A DNA stretch of 64,000 nt from the NCBI RefSeq assembly GCF_963966145.1, contig NC_091055.1:7626001-7690000 (forward strand). The letters run 5' to 3'. Numbering within the stretch: the stretch's first letter is position 1; every line of letters begins with the position of its first letter. Under the pieces are notes generated by a model. The model was not told the origin of the DNA. It was given only the letters and a program-made list of their open reading frames with translations, and searched no databases. A program made the translations under genes and the position numbers. Origin of the DNA: Tenebrio molitor (Eukaryota; Arthropoda; Insecta; Coleoptera; Tenebrionidae). Shown here one piece after another: positions 21,250-32,299 of the stretch.

Positions 21250-22190
21250 ACTGGCATATCCATCATTTCGTCGTCACCCAATCCACTAAAACAGGCACCG
21301 TAATTAGAATCTGTACCCAGTTTCTGAATTTTTCTTTTTTTATTAACTGCCTTTTGAGTTTGTCTATTTTTTAATGAATGGCCCGAAATTTTTTTGGTAT
21401 AAATACCAACGTCATTAGAATTTAAAAATTATTAAAACTCATGGCTGCCGTAAAGCGTCTTGAGTGAAAAGTTAATTATTTTTCCCGTAACAAATTTATT
21501 TAATTTACTATAGAATTGTAGGATTCAACGGGGTTATTGTCAACGTCGTATATGTATAAGGCTAGACGATAAATTGGCAACTCTTTTTAGAGCCTGCATA
21601 AATGATATAAATATAAAACTCTTTAAAAATCAAAATATGCTACCACATTTGTAACCTGACTAGCTTTTTTACAAAAATAAGGGGCACACTTCGAATGATC
21701 GCCAAAAACACGAGTATGTGCTGGTGCATTTAAAATATCATCTATTGCGATATCAAAAAGAGGAATTTTTGCAATTTCCCTGATTTTATTGCAGAAATTT
21801 CGTTATATGTGATTACGACATTCAATTTTATCATTTATTTATTTATTTATTTTGTCATCGGCTACCGTTAAAACGAGATTTAGAAGAATACGAAAATTTA
21901 AGAAGATCTTTGTACAATACAATTCAAGATATGAAAGGGAATATCCATGTTTTTTGCAAAGTTAGACCACGAAACAACCAGAAATCGAAAGATGAATAGT
22001 CGCAAACACGCTTTAAAAATACAGAGTGACAAAACCTTTCAATGAATGAAATAGCCGAAAAACACTTTCATTACATAGAGCCGCAAAAACGTGTAAGATA
22101 ACTAAGAGTGAAAACCAAGTGAAAGGAAAAGTCAAAGCAAAAACCATATCTAAACAGTAACGTACCTATGTACTTACAATTAGCAAATGT
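21250..22190. other. AT-rich non-coding stretch
   Basis: No gene was recognised. A short (TTTA)n microsatellite lies near 21832-21856. Confidence 0.4.
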
Positions 22191-22199
22191 TTTCAAAAT

Positions 22200-22690
22200 G
22201 TCGGCCGTAATTTCTAATAAAAACAAACCTGTGCCCTTCGTTGTAAATTGTGCCGAATCCTTGCAAAACTTGTTGCATTGTCCTGGATTGTCCTGGTGTT
22301 ATGGCTATTAAAAACTTCGTTAGGTGTAAAACCCGCTTCATTGGCAAACAAAACTATTCACAAAAAAACTTGCCGGCGAATGTAATCGTTGCAATGCTTG
22401 CACCCGCTGACCATGATAGGGGTGCAACCGTTGCCCTTTAAGAGTGCGACATACCACAAATTAAGAAATCTGAAATTCACGAGCTACCTGCCGGGTACTT
22501 GTTGACGGGTTTGCTTCCAGTCTCGGGTTCGAGGTCTAACACCTGTGGTGTACGCTCTTGGCACCTGTCCACACGTCTCTGTCGAAAAGTACCATTTTCC
22601 CGTAGACGCTGTACAACAGCCAGAAATGTTGGCCAATTCGGAACACGACCTCCACGAGCAATACAGTTTTTAAGCCTATTAGGTGTTAGT
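22200..22690 (-). pseudogene. Mariner-like transposase fragment
   Basis: Minus-strand frames with shifts read, in order, a LRENGTFRQRRVDRCQERTP helix-turn-helix region, an HPYHGQRVQALQR linker and FANEAGFTPNEVFNSHNT, where the usual first catalytic FTDEAGFT has become FANEAGFT. This is the same arthropod mariner-like superfamily as the pieces at 3126 and 30440. The copy is dead. Confidence 0.6.
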
Positions 22691-22755
22691 TTTATAAATT
22701 TTGATGAACTTTTCTTATTAATTAAAGTTAAATATTAATAAAAAACAGATTGACT

Positions 22756-25154
22756 TAGGGGCAAGTCGGGTATATACGGCCACTTAAGGTAATTATTTTA
22801 GTATGACGAAATTAAAACGAAAAATATATTTCTTTTTATTTTAACTTAAAGCTTATACATTTCTGTAACAGTAAAAAAATAAGTAAACAAAATTCTGTCT
22901 TAATAATTAACATAAAAAAATAAAATCAAAATATAGCAGATTCAGCATCCGTGCAGGCTGCGTGTGCCCAATTTCCGCAACTATTGCAGCCATACCATAG
23001 CTCACCATCCTTACCAAATTCACTGCAGAAAATGCATACGTGCTCTTCAACTTCGCATTCTGTATAAACTTGCGGAATGTTTGAGCTGGAATTAGTCTTC
23101 ATGTTTCTTTTGGTTTTGGTTTGTATCGCTATACGCTTTTTTGCTGTCTTCCTTTTGTCCACTTCTTCCTTGTTTCTTCTTTTTTTTTCACGTTCCTCTA
23201 AGTCAACTTTGTTGGGTGTGGCAGTAAAAATAATAGAACTCTTTTTTGACACTCTTCTAACTTTGGTAGATTTATCTTCTTTTCTTACTGGAGCAGGGCT
23301 TATTTCTGAAATAGGGACTTTACACACTACAGTCTTGTCGTTTGTAAAATCTTCATCATCAGATATTTCTGCTAACGCGACACTCTCATCTGAATCTGTA
23401 GAATCGCTCAATGTTCTCCTTTTATGCAGCAAAGCTGGTGGTTGCTGTTGAAGACCTGATGTAGAGGGTCTGTGTATATCTTGTGGTGGAGTAACATTGC
23501 CAGGAATGGGAGCATTCTCATTAGGCGGTGCAAAATCTTCATCAGGAAATATATTTTTATCAAAAGGAAAAATTCCTGTCGACTGAAAGCCTTTTACAGC
23601 CTTTTCTATTGTAGCTACACGACCGTAAGCTTTGGTAAACAAGGATGCCACGTTGTCTTGTAAAATTTTTTCATAAGAATTCATCTTCAAAAAGACACCA
23701 CATTCCTGATTGTATGCACTTTTCAGTGGCCCGTAGAATGTCACGTCCAGAGGCTGCATTCTGTGGGACGTATGTGGAGGAAGAGATACGACAACAATGC
23801 CGTTTTCCTTGCAGAAATCAAAGGCTTTTAATGTTGTGTGGGTTAAGTGGTTGTCCATGATTAGTAGTACGGGGTTAGCAATTGCAGAATTGGTATGTTT
23901 AGAGAAATGAACTAACCATTCGTAGAATAGGTCCTCCGTTATCCATCCGGATTTTGAACATTTGTAAATTGATCCAGGGGGTCCATCTTTACACAGATGT
24001 GGCGGTAAACGTTGTCTTGGATAAATAAATAATGGGGGAATATAGTTTCCTGTTGCACTCATTGCACATACCACCGTAATATTTTTCCCCCTTTCTCCGC
24101 TTGTAATGGCACCCAACCTTCTCATTTTTTTTGCAGCCAACACCTTTTGGGGTACGTGAACGTTGGTGATGCCGGTCTCATCTACATTGTATATTTTTTC
24201 CGGAGTAAATTTATATTTTTCGTAAACAGCTTCAAGATCAGTGAAAAATTTTTGAACATCAGTTTTATTGAATGCATTTATCCGGTTTAGTGAAGTCGGT
24301 TCTGGCTTTCTTAAAGACATGTCATTATTTCGACGTAGAAATCCGTAATACCAGTCTTTTCCTGCTAGTTTAGTCACAGTGTTAAAGGGATGTTTTATAC
24401 TATTTTTTTCAGCAAACTCGTAACACGTACGTCGTAGTTCCAGTTTTGTCAAACCATAAAACATTGCCAACATCTTAACATGATTCGCTATTTCTGATTC
24501 TATTTCTTTGGTAAAAACGGTACGTCGACCCATCCTAGATGTTGAAGTGCCTTGTTTCAGTTTATCCCATAGAGTCGAGTAAGGAACATTGAATTGACTT
24601 GCCGCTTTTCGCACTCCTAGTCCAACATCTTTCACGGCGTTTATTGCTCTCTTCATGTTATCTTCCTCCCAACTATTCCTTCCCGTCTTCCGTTTATATT
24701 TCTGTGGCATTCTACAAACAATCTTACATTAATTCGCTTGTCTAAGAGTTGCGGGTAATCCCGGCCGGTGTGGCCGGTATTGCCCGTTCTGCACACTTGC
24801 AATAGATTTTAACCTGTACAAAATTATTGTACCTTATATTTTGCGTTTTAATGACACATGATAATTTAACATGTACATAAGCTTGACTGAACTAAAGCAA
24901 AGTATTATAAATGAAATAGTTTTTGAGCTTACCTTAGTTTTCAGCCGGCAAAACTTATAGCAGAATTGAACATTTTACAATTTAATTGATACTATCGACA
25001 TCTCACGTCGTAGCGCCGTAACTACCAATCAGATATTGTCATTTCCTCATTCCCAACACACCCATTGAGAAAAAATGCAGAAATCTGTTATAAAACTGTA
25101 AATATTCGGGTGATCGCGATTTCCCCCTGACCGCCATTACCCGACTTGCCCCTA
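22756..25154 (-). mobile_element. Pogo/jerky-type transposon, apparently intact
   Basis: The terminal repeat GGGGCAAGTCGGGTA (22758-22772) and its exact reverse complement (25138-25152) are flanked by TA at 22756-22757 and 25153-25154. The 2.4-kb element holds one uninterrupted transposase gene. It is inserted into the degenerate coiled-coil coding stretch that resumes at 25160. Perfect ends, a clean TA duplication and an open reading frame indicate a recent insertion. Confidence 0.92.
22926..24710 (-). CDS. Pogo-like transposase with C-terminal PHD-like finger, 594 aa
   Basis: This is a single intact frame of 594 codons. Residues 10-60 form a psq/CENP-B-type helix-turn-helix (GVRKAASQFNVPYSTLWDKL). 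The DDE core has Asp177 in IYNVDETG, Asp286 in LLIMDNHLTH and Asp322 in MQPLDVTFYG, a DD35D spacing, so all three metal-binding acids are present. Residues 400-540 are acidic, then Lys/Arg-rich (probable nuclear localisation). Residues 550-590 hold a C4HC3-like cluster (CEVEEHVCIFC, YGCNSC, WAHAACTDA), the PHD-like finger seen in some jerky/pogo proteins. The enzyme would cut and paste the surrounding element at TA sites in the nucleus. Host co-option is not suggested, since the TIRs remain. Confidence 0.9.
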   Translation of the reverse strand: MPQKYKRKTGRNSWEEDNMKRAINAVKDVGLGVRKAASQFNVPYSTLWDKLKQGTSTSRMGRRTVFTKEIESEIANHVKMLAMFYGLTKLELRRTCYEFAEKNSIKHPFNTVTKLAGKDWYYGFLRRNNDMSLRKPEPTSLNRINAFNKTDVQKFFTDLEAVYEKYKFTPEKIYNVDETGITNVHVPQKVLAAKKMRRLGAITSGERGKNITVVCAMSATGNYIPPLFIYPRQRLPPHLCKDGPPGSIYKCSKSGWITEDLFYEWLVHFSKHTNSAIANPVLLIMDNHLTHTTLKAFDFCKENGIVVVSLPPHTSHRMQPLDVTFYGPLKSAYNQECGVFLKMNSYEKILQDNVASLFTKAYGRVATIEKAVKGFQSTGIFPFDKNIFPDEDFAPPNENAPIPGNVTPPQDIHRPSTSGLQQQPPALLHKRRTLSDSTDSDESVALAEISDDEDFTNDKTVVCKVPISEISPAPVRKEDKSTKVRRVSKKSSIIFTATPNKVDLEEREKKRRNKEEVDKRKTAKKRIAIQTKTKRNMKTNSSSNIPQVYTECEVEEHVCIFCSEFGKDGELWYGCNSCGNWAHAACTDAESAIF

Positions 25155-25159
25155 CTATT

Positions 25160-26190
25160 TGCTTGGTCAGATTCAGCTCCTGACCTTTGAGCGAAGTAAT
25201 CTCATCTTTGTGTGAATTAATCTCATCTTTGTGCGAAATAATCTGACGTTGAAGTGCAATGTTGTCATTTTTATGTGCATTCAAATTTCTGGTTCTCTTT
25301 TAAGATTCTTAATTTTATTATTCCGTTTGGTCAAGGCAGTCTCTGCAGCTTTCAGTGACATCATATATTTTGGTAGCTTTTCTTCGTTCTTCTGGATTTG
25401 GTTCTGAAGTTTTGTTATTGCTTTCAATGTGTTCACTCAATTCTCCTAACTGCTTTCCAATACATCTACGGTTTTTTCCACTTCATCTTGCAATTTCTCA
25501 AGTTCAGTCACATTTTTTCTCAATCATCTCTTTATATTTTTTTCCTGACAAATAAAAAAAATAAATAAAAAAAACATTTATAGCCATCCAGTATGTTACA
25601 CAATTTCTTCAAATTAAAATTTATTATATCTAGAAACACTCAAAAATATTTTCACAAAAAAAATTCTTCCTTCTAATTTCACACAACCATTATTCCTGGA
25701 AGAATTCGACGTACTTGATTTCAGTGATAGGGAAAGCCTCTATAATGGCCTTCGCAAGTTTACGTTCCTGCGGAGTGAAATAGCGAGTGACTACGACTTA
25801 TAATTTGTATTTAATAAATAATTATTATGTAATATGAGTTTCCTTTTTTGTAAATTTCTCCAAAGGGCAGCAAAGTGGTTCACTAATTTATCAAAGAAGC
25901 GCTTCGGGGATTTTCGCACACAGGCGCTCGCCAAGGTCGGCGCGGCACTGTCAGTATTTATCTTGTTGAATAACTCCATGGCAATTCCTAGAAGTCCTAG
26001 AACCTCGCTGAAGTCCAATTGCTGGTTCCGTAAAGCCTCTTGCATTCTTACAGAACATGCGTCACCTGATTGCAACATGAGTGCCCTATTTTCATTGCGA
26101 AACTTTTTTTTTGTCCTTTATAACTTCTATGGACTGTTCAAAACGTTCGCAGATACTGCGGATATGGAGGCACTGAGTGACTCGTAAATA
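25160..26190 (-). pseudogene. Degenerate coiled-coil protein sequence, unidentified
   Basis: Minus-strand frames at 26187-25791, 25540-25310 and 25290-25160 read as charged, heptad-like protein (LQRQIISHKDEINSHKDEIT with a repeated SHKDEI unit; ELEKLQDEVEKTVDVLESS), separated by stops. The middle piece near 25700-25790 reads YFTPQERKLAKAIIEAFPIT. It could be a transposon ORF or a decayed host gene. The pogo element is inserted at its end. No family was assigned. Confidence 0.35.
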
Positions 26191-26195
26191 TTCTG

Positions 26196-26342
26196 TTTTA
26201 CATTTTTCTAACCCCTAATTTAACACTTCGGCTCAGGAGATAATCATCAATTGAAACGAAAGAGTGAGTGAAAATGTTTTTGTGTTTCAAAACAGTTTTT
26301 TTTTTTAAGAAAGAAGCCATCGGGCTGTTCTAATACTAACAG
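26196..26342 (-). repeat. Internal fragment of the 480-bp MITE family
   Basis: This stretch matches 58690-58835 (and, in inverse orientation, part of 53810-53910), including the CTAACCCCTAATTT and GAAAGAGTGAGTGAAAATGT blocks. Terminal repeats are missing, so it is a broken copy. Confidence 0.65.
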
Positions 26343-26388
26343 AGTACATCCTCTATCCCAAATTATGGTATACTATAAAGGAATTCTT

Positions 26389-27142
26389 AGCAGGAAAGAG
26401 AGCAATAAGATTTGAGAAGAGAGTGATAGAGAGAGGAGAGTGTAGAATTTTGCAAGAGTGTCTGAAAGAAAAAAGGAAAAAAATAGGAAAAGGGGTATGG
26501 AAAGAGAGGGAGGCAAATGGCAAAATGGGTATGCAGGAGCGGAGATAGAAAGAATGCGAGAGGGAGGCAGAGCAATGACAGATGAATTGGTGCAGAGAGA
26601 CAGAGATGTGCAAGTGCAGGAAAGGAGAACGAGAATTAGGGAATCTAGGTACAATGGGAAGTATGAAAAAATAATAAAAATAATAATAATAAGAACTACC
26701 AAAGTACCTAGGAAGAGAGAGTAGAAAGGAGCGAGTGATAATAGCAAGATTTAGGTGTGGAAATGAGGAGAGAGAGATTAAATATTGGAATGAGGATAGG
26801 ATTAGAGTGTGCAGGATGTGTGGAGAAAAAAAGGAGACGATAGAGCATTTGTTGAATGAATGCGTAGAATTGAGAGAGAGATGAGAGTAGAGAAGAAATG
26901 TTGAATGAGGATGGAAGAGGGATCGAATGGATGAAGAAGGTTGAGTGGAGAAGAAGGACAATATGTGGGGAGGGACAATTGCTAATTTGTTAATTGGTTA
27001 TTGGTTTTGAATCACTGTTTTATTTATTTAGTTAGCTTAGTTTTTAGTTATGTACATATTATATTATAAGTTAGTGGAAATGTCAAAAAATTGGGTAACT
27101 TCGTAAACCTGTATAGGTACCAAATATACCTACATACAATAC
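26389..27142 (+). mobile_element. 5'-truncated non-LTR retrotransposon with 16-bp target duplication
   Basis: CTATAAAGGAATTCTT occurs at 26373-26388 and again at 27143-27158, bracketing the insert exactly. The plus strand holds decayed coding sequence from the C-terminus of a non-LTR polyprotein: a charged stretch (RRTRIRESRYNGKYEKIIK) and a terminal cysteine finger (CRMCGEKKETIEHLLNECVE, about 26815-26875), then a 3' UTR. Stops are frequent. It resembles the C-terminal part of the same type of element whose ORF1 lies at 9440-12080, but the two pieces do not overlap, so shared identity is unproven. Confidence 0.75.
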
Positions 27143-27158
27143 CTATAAAGGAATTCTT

Positions 27159-28010
27159 TTTTTTTTTCGATACATTTTATTGAAACAACTTTAACTGAAC
27201 TTAAACAATATTTAAACATATTTTGAGTCGAAATTCAAATAAACTAATTAATTTATAATAAATAATATAATGTTTAATAAATATATAAATGTTGCAATAA
27301 GAACAGTAAAATTCCATTGCGCTGGTTACAAGTCAATTGCTTAGTTTTTCGGTCCCTTCTTACACACGAACCATTATTTTCGTCAAAACGGGTGTGATTT
27401 TGATTGTGTACTCTTTTTGCTTTTTTCCACTGACAGCAACAAAATGTCATTCGCTTACGAAGGGGTTCTCGTGTTCCTTCACTTTTTAGGACATCCTCAT
27501 GGCCATTTCGAAGGGAGGCTCCCTCAGCATCGGGAGTTTGGTTTTCCGGTGCAGTTGATCGTTGCGGACGAACCAAGGGGTGTTGAGGGCCTTTCGGAGG
27601 AATTCATTTTGGAGCTGCAGCTTGTAGAGTTGTGCGTCAGAGACATAACCACAGGCGGCCGAGGCGTAAGTGATCGTGAAGGGGATAACAGATTTATATA
27701 GCACCAGCTTGTTCTTGATTGTCATCTTGTTTCTTTTACAGGTCAGGGATGACAGTTGGCCTATCACCATTTTTCCTTTTCCTACGGCGTAGTCGACGTG
27801 TGGGATAAACGTGAGTCTTTTGTCGATGACAACTTCCAAGTATTTTATTTGGTCTTTCCAAGGGATGTCTTCTTCAAACATGTGTACCCGTCCGTCAGGC
27901 GCTACGCGTCAGCGTGTTATCAGGATTCAGGACGGCTGAATTCTTCTCTGGATTTACTTCGATCCTCCACGTCTCCAGGGCGTTTGCGGCTTCCTGCAGG
28001 TAAACAGTTG
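27159..28010 (-). mobile_element. Jockey-like non-LTR retrotransposon, 3' fragment
   Basis: The minus strand reads a reverse-transcriptase C-terminal segment: DQIKYLEVVIDKRLTFIPHV, VLYKSVIPFTITYASAACGY and LRKALNTPWFVRNDQLHR (27881-27490). This is the block after the RT palm in Jockey-clade elements. An oligo(A) tail in minus-strand sense (the T run at 27158-27169) marks the 3' end, abutting the previous retrotransposon. The 5' part, including the catalytic YADD, is missing. Confidence 0.75.
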
Positions 28011-29090
28011 CCATTCTTGGCTATTTTAATAACATGAAAGAACACCACAAGCGGCACAATCACAATCATTATTATGTGTTAAAACTCCACTTTCTTTATC
28101 GGTTCCAGGTCAGAGGAAGAGACGTCCCAAGCGGCAGTAAATATAACATGAAAGACCACACTACAGGACAAGGAAAGATTTGCAAGGTAACCATCAGCTC
28201 TGCGATACTCCACTGAGAAATCTTTGACGGCGGGTCCCAGCAGCGGTCAAAATATCTACAGCAACTTGAACAAAGAGCACCCTTTTTGGGAGCCTTGGGA
28301 GATTTGAGTGAATCGTAAGATAAACCAAACAAACAACAAACAAAATTTTATTGATAGATATGAGAAGAGGAAGAGGAAGTGGTAAACAACATAAATGGAA
28401 GCCGCCTTAAAATATTTCCGCGTATGTATTTTGATTACACCTTGTATATACTCATATGGCGAAAATGTAAATATTTTAGCATATTTTATACTTGTAGTAA
28501 GTAAGTAATAAATGTATAAACATAATCTTTTCTTTTCTGCTTTTCTTATTTACATCTAATGAACAACGTGTTAGACACATTTTGTTATTGTTAGCGATTA
28601 GTTTAAATGTGTCGCCAATCAGAACCCGTAATCCACCAAGACATTTGAAGATGATTCGCACTGGCTGAAATTCCGTATTTAAATTTAAAATTCACCTGAT
28701 TCCGGGCCGTGGTCGACTGTAATAGTAAAGCAAATGAAAATGAAATGGCAAAAAAAGCCACAACGAAAACGATTACCACACAAGAAATTTGACACTGACA
28801 TTGAATTGTATCGAAAAAACGGATAAACACTTCTTTACATTATTCACAGTAAGTTGTCCTTGATGCCTGTGCCCTCCGCACCACTGATGCACGGATCCTT
28901 GAAGAAATAGTAGGTAACCAAGAATCAATATTGCTGAATCAAATTCATAATGAAAATCGAAATCTTTTTGAAACACATTCATTACATTTAACAAAGTAAA
29001 AATGTACCAAGCAAAGTTAACGAATATAAAAAAAAGAAAAGAAACCCCATGACAAAAATGTAAAACTAAAAACAAATTTTTGTAGAAATC
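28011..29090. other. Unassigned sequence with short protein-like frames
   Basis: Minus-strand stretches near 28100-28330 (LKSPKAPKKGALCSSCCRYF), 28480-28660 and 28860-28920 (FFKDPCISGAEGTGIKDNLL) look protein-like, and some AG/GT dinucleotides could be splice sites. I could not assemble a convincing gene or name a family. Confidence 0.25.
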
Positions 29091-29092
29091 TT

Positions 29093-29764
29093 TGTACAGG
29101 ATGATTCAAGTTTTACCGCCCGCAGAATAAATCCTATTAAAAATTAAAAAACGCTAGGGTTACATTCCCTTGATATAAGGCCTCAAATGTGTGCAATCAA
29201 TTTTTTTCCTGTATCACTTCATTCAGAGCTATAAAATTGAAAAAATCGAGTTTGAACAAAAAAAAAAATTTCGTACACGCTCATAATTCATAATAATTAA
29301 TTCAAAGAACATGAAATTCGCATCAAAAGAAAATTATTAGTTTTTGAATTATTCCAATTTTAACATTCAGCGAAAAATGATCAAGATTTACAACTACATG
29401 TCATAAATAAATACCTCATTGTTTGTAAACAGGCAACAAACATCTGTTGAAAAATTTGCTAGTAATTCTTAAGTCCATAAATAACCCATGTCGACCTGTT
29501 TTGTGAAAGTGACCTCCCAATTTAATAAAATCATTTTGGCACTTTAATATCAAATTCCATTTATTTCAAAAACCAGCGATGTTTTCATGATTTTAATGAC
29601 ACCAAATTTTTCCTAAATATTTGAAGGGACTCTCAGTGAAAAATTATGTAAATTAATGTAGCAGTTATTAAATTAAAACGAAATATTTACTTGTTTCATT
29701 AAAAATTTTTAAATTTCTACAGAATGTTCTGCAGCGATACACAATCATTTCTGAATTTTTTTCA
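29093..29764 (+). repeat. Dispersed repeat, copy A (about 670 bp)
   Basis: The sequence aligns in direct orientation with 46420-47370. Shared blocks include ATCACTTCATTCAGA, AAAAATGATCAAGATTTACA and TTCTACAGAATGTTCT. It begins TACAGGATGATTC, resembling a Tc1/mariner end, and no coding potential was seen. Copy B carries about 330 bp of extra sequence. Confidence 0.75.
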
Positions 29765-29864
29765 CTTTCACTTCGGAAATTTCTTGCAAGAATCTAACTT
29801 CCGCATCAATACAAAAAATATCAAATTCATCTCTCTCCCCCACCACTCCGGTTCATCAATGTTA

Positions 29865-30337
29865 CTGTATACAGGATTATTCACGTAAGACGACGAGCCC
29901 GACCAGGTAAAAATGCAACCCAAAAGGCAATTTACAAAGCAATCTGGATCCATATTACATTATCCGGAATTATCATAATGCACATAAAACATAGACAGCT
30001 TTTAACGTCAGCCTAATGAATGAATGTCAAGTTCTGACAGAAAAATGCATCTCTCAACAAAGTGTGATTTAATAACAATAATAAGCATTTAAAATCACAA
30101 AAGTAATGGGTAAGTAGGATCATATCGGTTCTGTCATCGTTCGAAAACCTTTTCAAATAGGTACTAAATATGAACGAAAAATGCAATGACAGATATACCT
30201 TTCAAATTAATAGAATACCTACTTGGATTCCTGATTTAATTTTTAAATACCAAAACACAATGAATTGTAAAGTGTATTTTGGGTTGCATTTTTACCTGGT
30301 CAGGCTCGTCATCTTATGTGAATAACTCTGTATACAG
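29865..30337. mobile_element. MITE with about 60-bp terminal inverted repeats
   Basis: The segment 29865-29926 (CTGTATACAGGATTATTCAC...) pairs with 30276-30337 with a handful of mismatches. The 473-bp element has no coding capacity. It lies directly beside the mariner-like fragment that starts near 30340. Confidence 0.85.
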
Positions 30338-30439
30338 GCTGTGATCAAAATACACAGAAAAATTTAAACCCGTAGCCGTAAGTAGGTACTGAATACTCTC
30401 GCGTCAATGGAAAAATATGAGTTTTTTGAAAAAAGTAGG

Positions 30440-31130
30440 AATACGTGAACAAATGGCATGGCAATTTAGACAATAAATTGTGGACACGCCACTGTCATGG
30501 TTTCATAGTAGAAATCAAAAAAGCAATAGCAAAGAAAAAGACACCAGAATTTTTCATTTTACGTGTTATTTTATTTGCCGATGAGGCAGGATTCACTGGA
30601 AACTGTGTTTTTAATGTACATAACACGCACGTGTGGAGTGATGAAAATGGGAAAATGCTATTCGTTCTGCCCGTCATCAACAACAATTTTCGGTTAACGT
30701 TTGGGCAGGAATTGTTCGCGATAATTTAATTGGACCACACATTTTACCGAATCATTTAAATGGTGAAGAATACTTTCGATTTTTGAGTGATACTTTACTT
30801 GAATTGCTGGACGAAGTGACCTTAGACATCATGCAAGGAATGAGGTATTTGCATGATTGGCGCGCCACCACATACTCTCCAAGTTACGCTGTGGTTGAAC
30901 CAAAACTACCCTGAAAGGTGGAATGGACGAAACGGTCCAATGCTTTGGCCACCAAGATCTCCGGATTTAAATCCTTGTGATTTTTTTTTATAGGGGCATT
31001 AGAACAGCCGATAAATTGGGTAGAAAAATGAACTGAACGAGTGTGGCAGTCGCAATTTGCCAAATTCCGGGAAGATCATAAAGTCTTCAGCTTTCACTTC
31101 CTCTCTTCGACGCGCTTCTTTTCAACCCAA
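30440..31130 (+). pseudogene. Mariner-like transposase, catalytic part, frameshifted
   Basis: The plus strand reads ILFADEAGFTGNCVFNVHNT (first catalytic Asp block), VWSDEN, then in a shifted frame WAGIVRDNLIGPHILPNHLN and EEYFRFLSDTLLELLDE. The second Asp block survives only as YLHDWRATTY and the third as PRSPDLNPCDFF (about 30950-30985). Frameshifts near 30665 and 30860-30960 make it non-functional. It belongs to the same superfamily as the fragments at 3126 and 22200. Confidence 0.75.
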
Positions 31131-31499
31131 AAAATGTATACCTCACCATTTCAGTTTTCAAAAAAATCCCAAAATACTAAAAACTGTTTATTTTTTGATT
31201 TTTTTTTAAGTGTGTTGCCTACTCTACTCTCCATTTCAAATTATGTGATTTAGGTCATATCAAATACTGTTTTATAAAATATACATATTGTAAGTGTAGT
31301 TTGCATAGCAAGGAATTATCTGTATGTACATATGATGTACGGAGTAGGTATGTACAGTCGTGGCCGTTGAAAACTAAGACACTTTGACAACGCCAAAATT
31401 TTGACTTTGTAAATGGGATTGAAAGTGAAGTTTCTCAAAATGCCATTCAAACATAAATCAGAGGTGTAGAACATAAAATTTATTGCAAAAATAATTCAT

Positions 31500-31960
31500 G
31501 TTAATTCAACTTTAGAACCAAACGGACTATCTCGTGATGACGGAAAACGCCCTGATGGAAAGGTCAACCTTTGGTTTGGGACGTTACTGTCGTAGATACA
31601 CTTGCAGACAGTTACGTATTGAAAACATCTGAAGTCTCAGGTTTTGCCGCTGAAATGGCTTGCAAACGCAAACATAACAAATATAGTTCAATTATTTCGT
31701 CAAACTACATATTTAAAGGTTTAGCCTTTGAAACCTTAGGCCATTGGTGCAAAGAAACAATAGATTTCATTAATGTCATCGGAGACCGACTTATGGCGGA
31801 ATCAGGGGATTCAAAATCTAAGAAATTCCTTTTTGAGAGGATTTCCCTTGCCATTTAACGTGGAAACGCTGCAAGCATTCGGGGCACTTTTCCAGATTCC
31901 GCATTATTATCGGAAATTTTCGCATTGTAAATTAAAAATATTATTTAATAAATATTTATT
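31500..31960 (+). mobile_element. 3' fragment of a retroelement with an RT-linked C-terminal domain
   Basis: Plus-strand frames read GLSRDDGKRPDG, then after a shift PLVWDVTVVDTLADSYVLKT and FKGLAFETLGHWCKETIDFI, ending IRGTFPDSALLSEIF. I recognise this as the domain that follows reverse transcriptase in a group of animal retroelements; RPDG...VWDVTVVDT recalls a PD-(D/E)xK-like arrangement, which is inference. The end of the stretch (31858-31945) recurs at 58539-58625. Confidence 0.5.
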
Positions 31961-32299
31961 TAATATTCTTGAAATAATTATTAAACAAAATAACGAAACT
32001 GTAGTAATCAATATTTTATTTGAGCACCATCGGCATCTATCACCTTTTGAAGGCCTCTTGGGTCTTGGCATCGACAGTACTATTATACTTCCTCAACATA
32101 CCTACTCTATCGGAATTTGATGCCATGTGTTCGCAATACTTTGTACCAATTCTTGCCGGTCGGCACATTGTTCACTAGAAAAAATTCTCTAATAATAATA
32201 ACACTATGCCACATTTTTCACTTTTTTTTTTCTAACATTGACTAAAATACCTGTATTCCATTTAATTTTGTTCAGAAAATTAAAAAATGATCACCAAAA

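Noticed and set aside
26353..26961. A 202-codon minus-strand frame rich in Ser, Leu and Phe
   Set aside because: It is the antisense of the purine-rich non-LTR coding sequence, which has a recognisable cysteine finger on the plus strand.
28476..29075. A possible neuropeptide or small secreted protein gene
   Set aside because: Hydrophobic stretch and small exon-like pieces exist, but no start, cleavage motif or consistent splice phase could be assembled.
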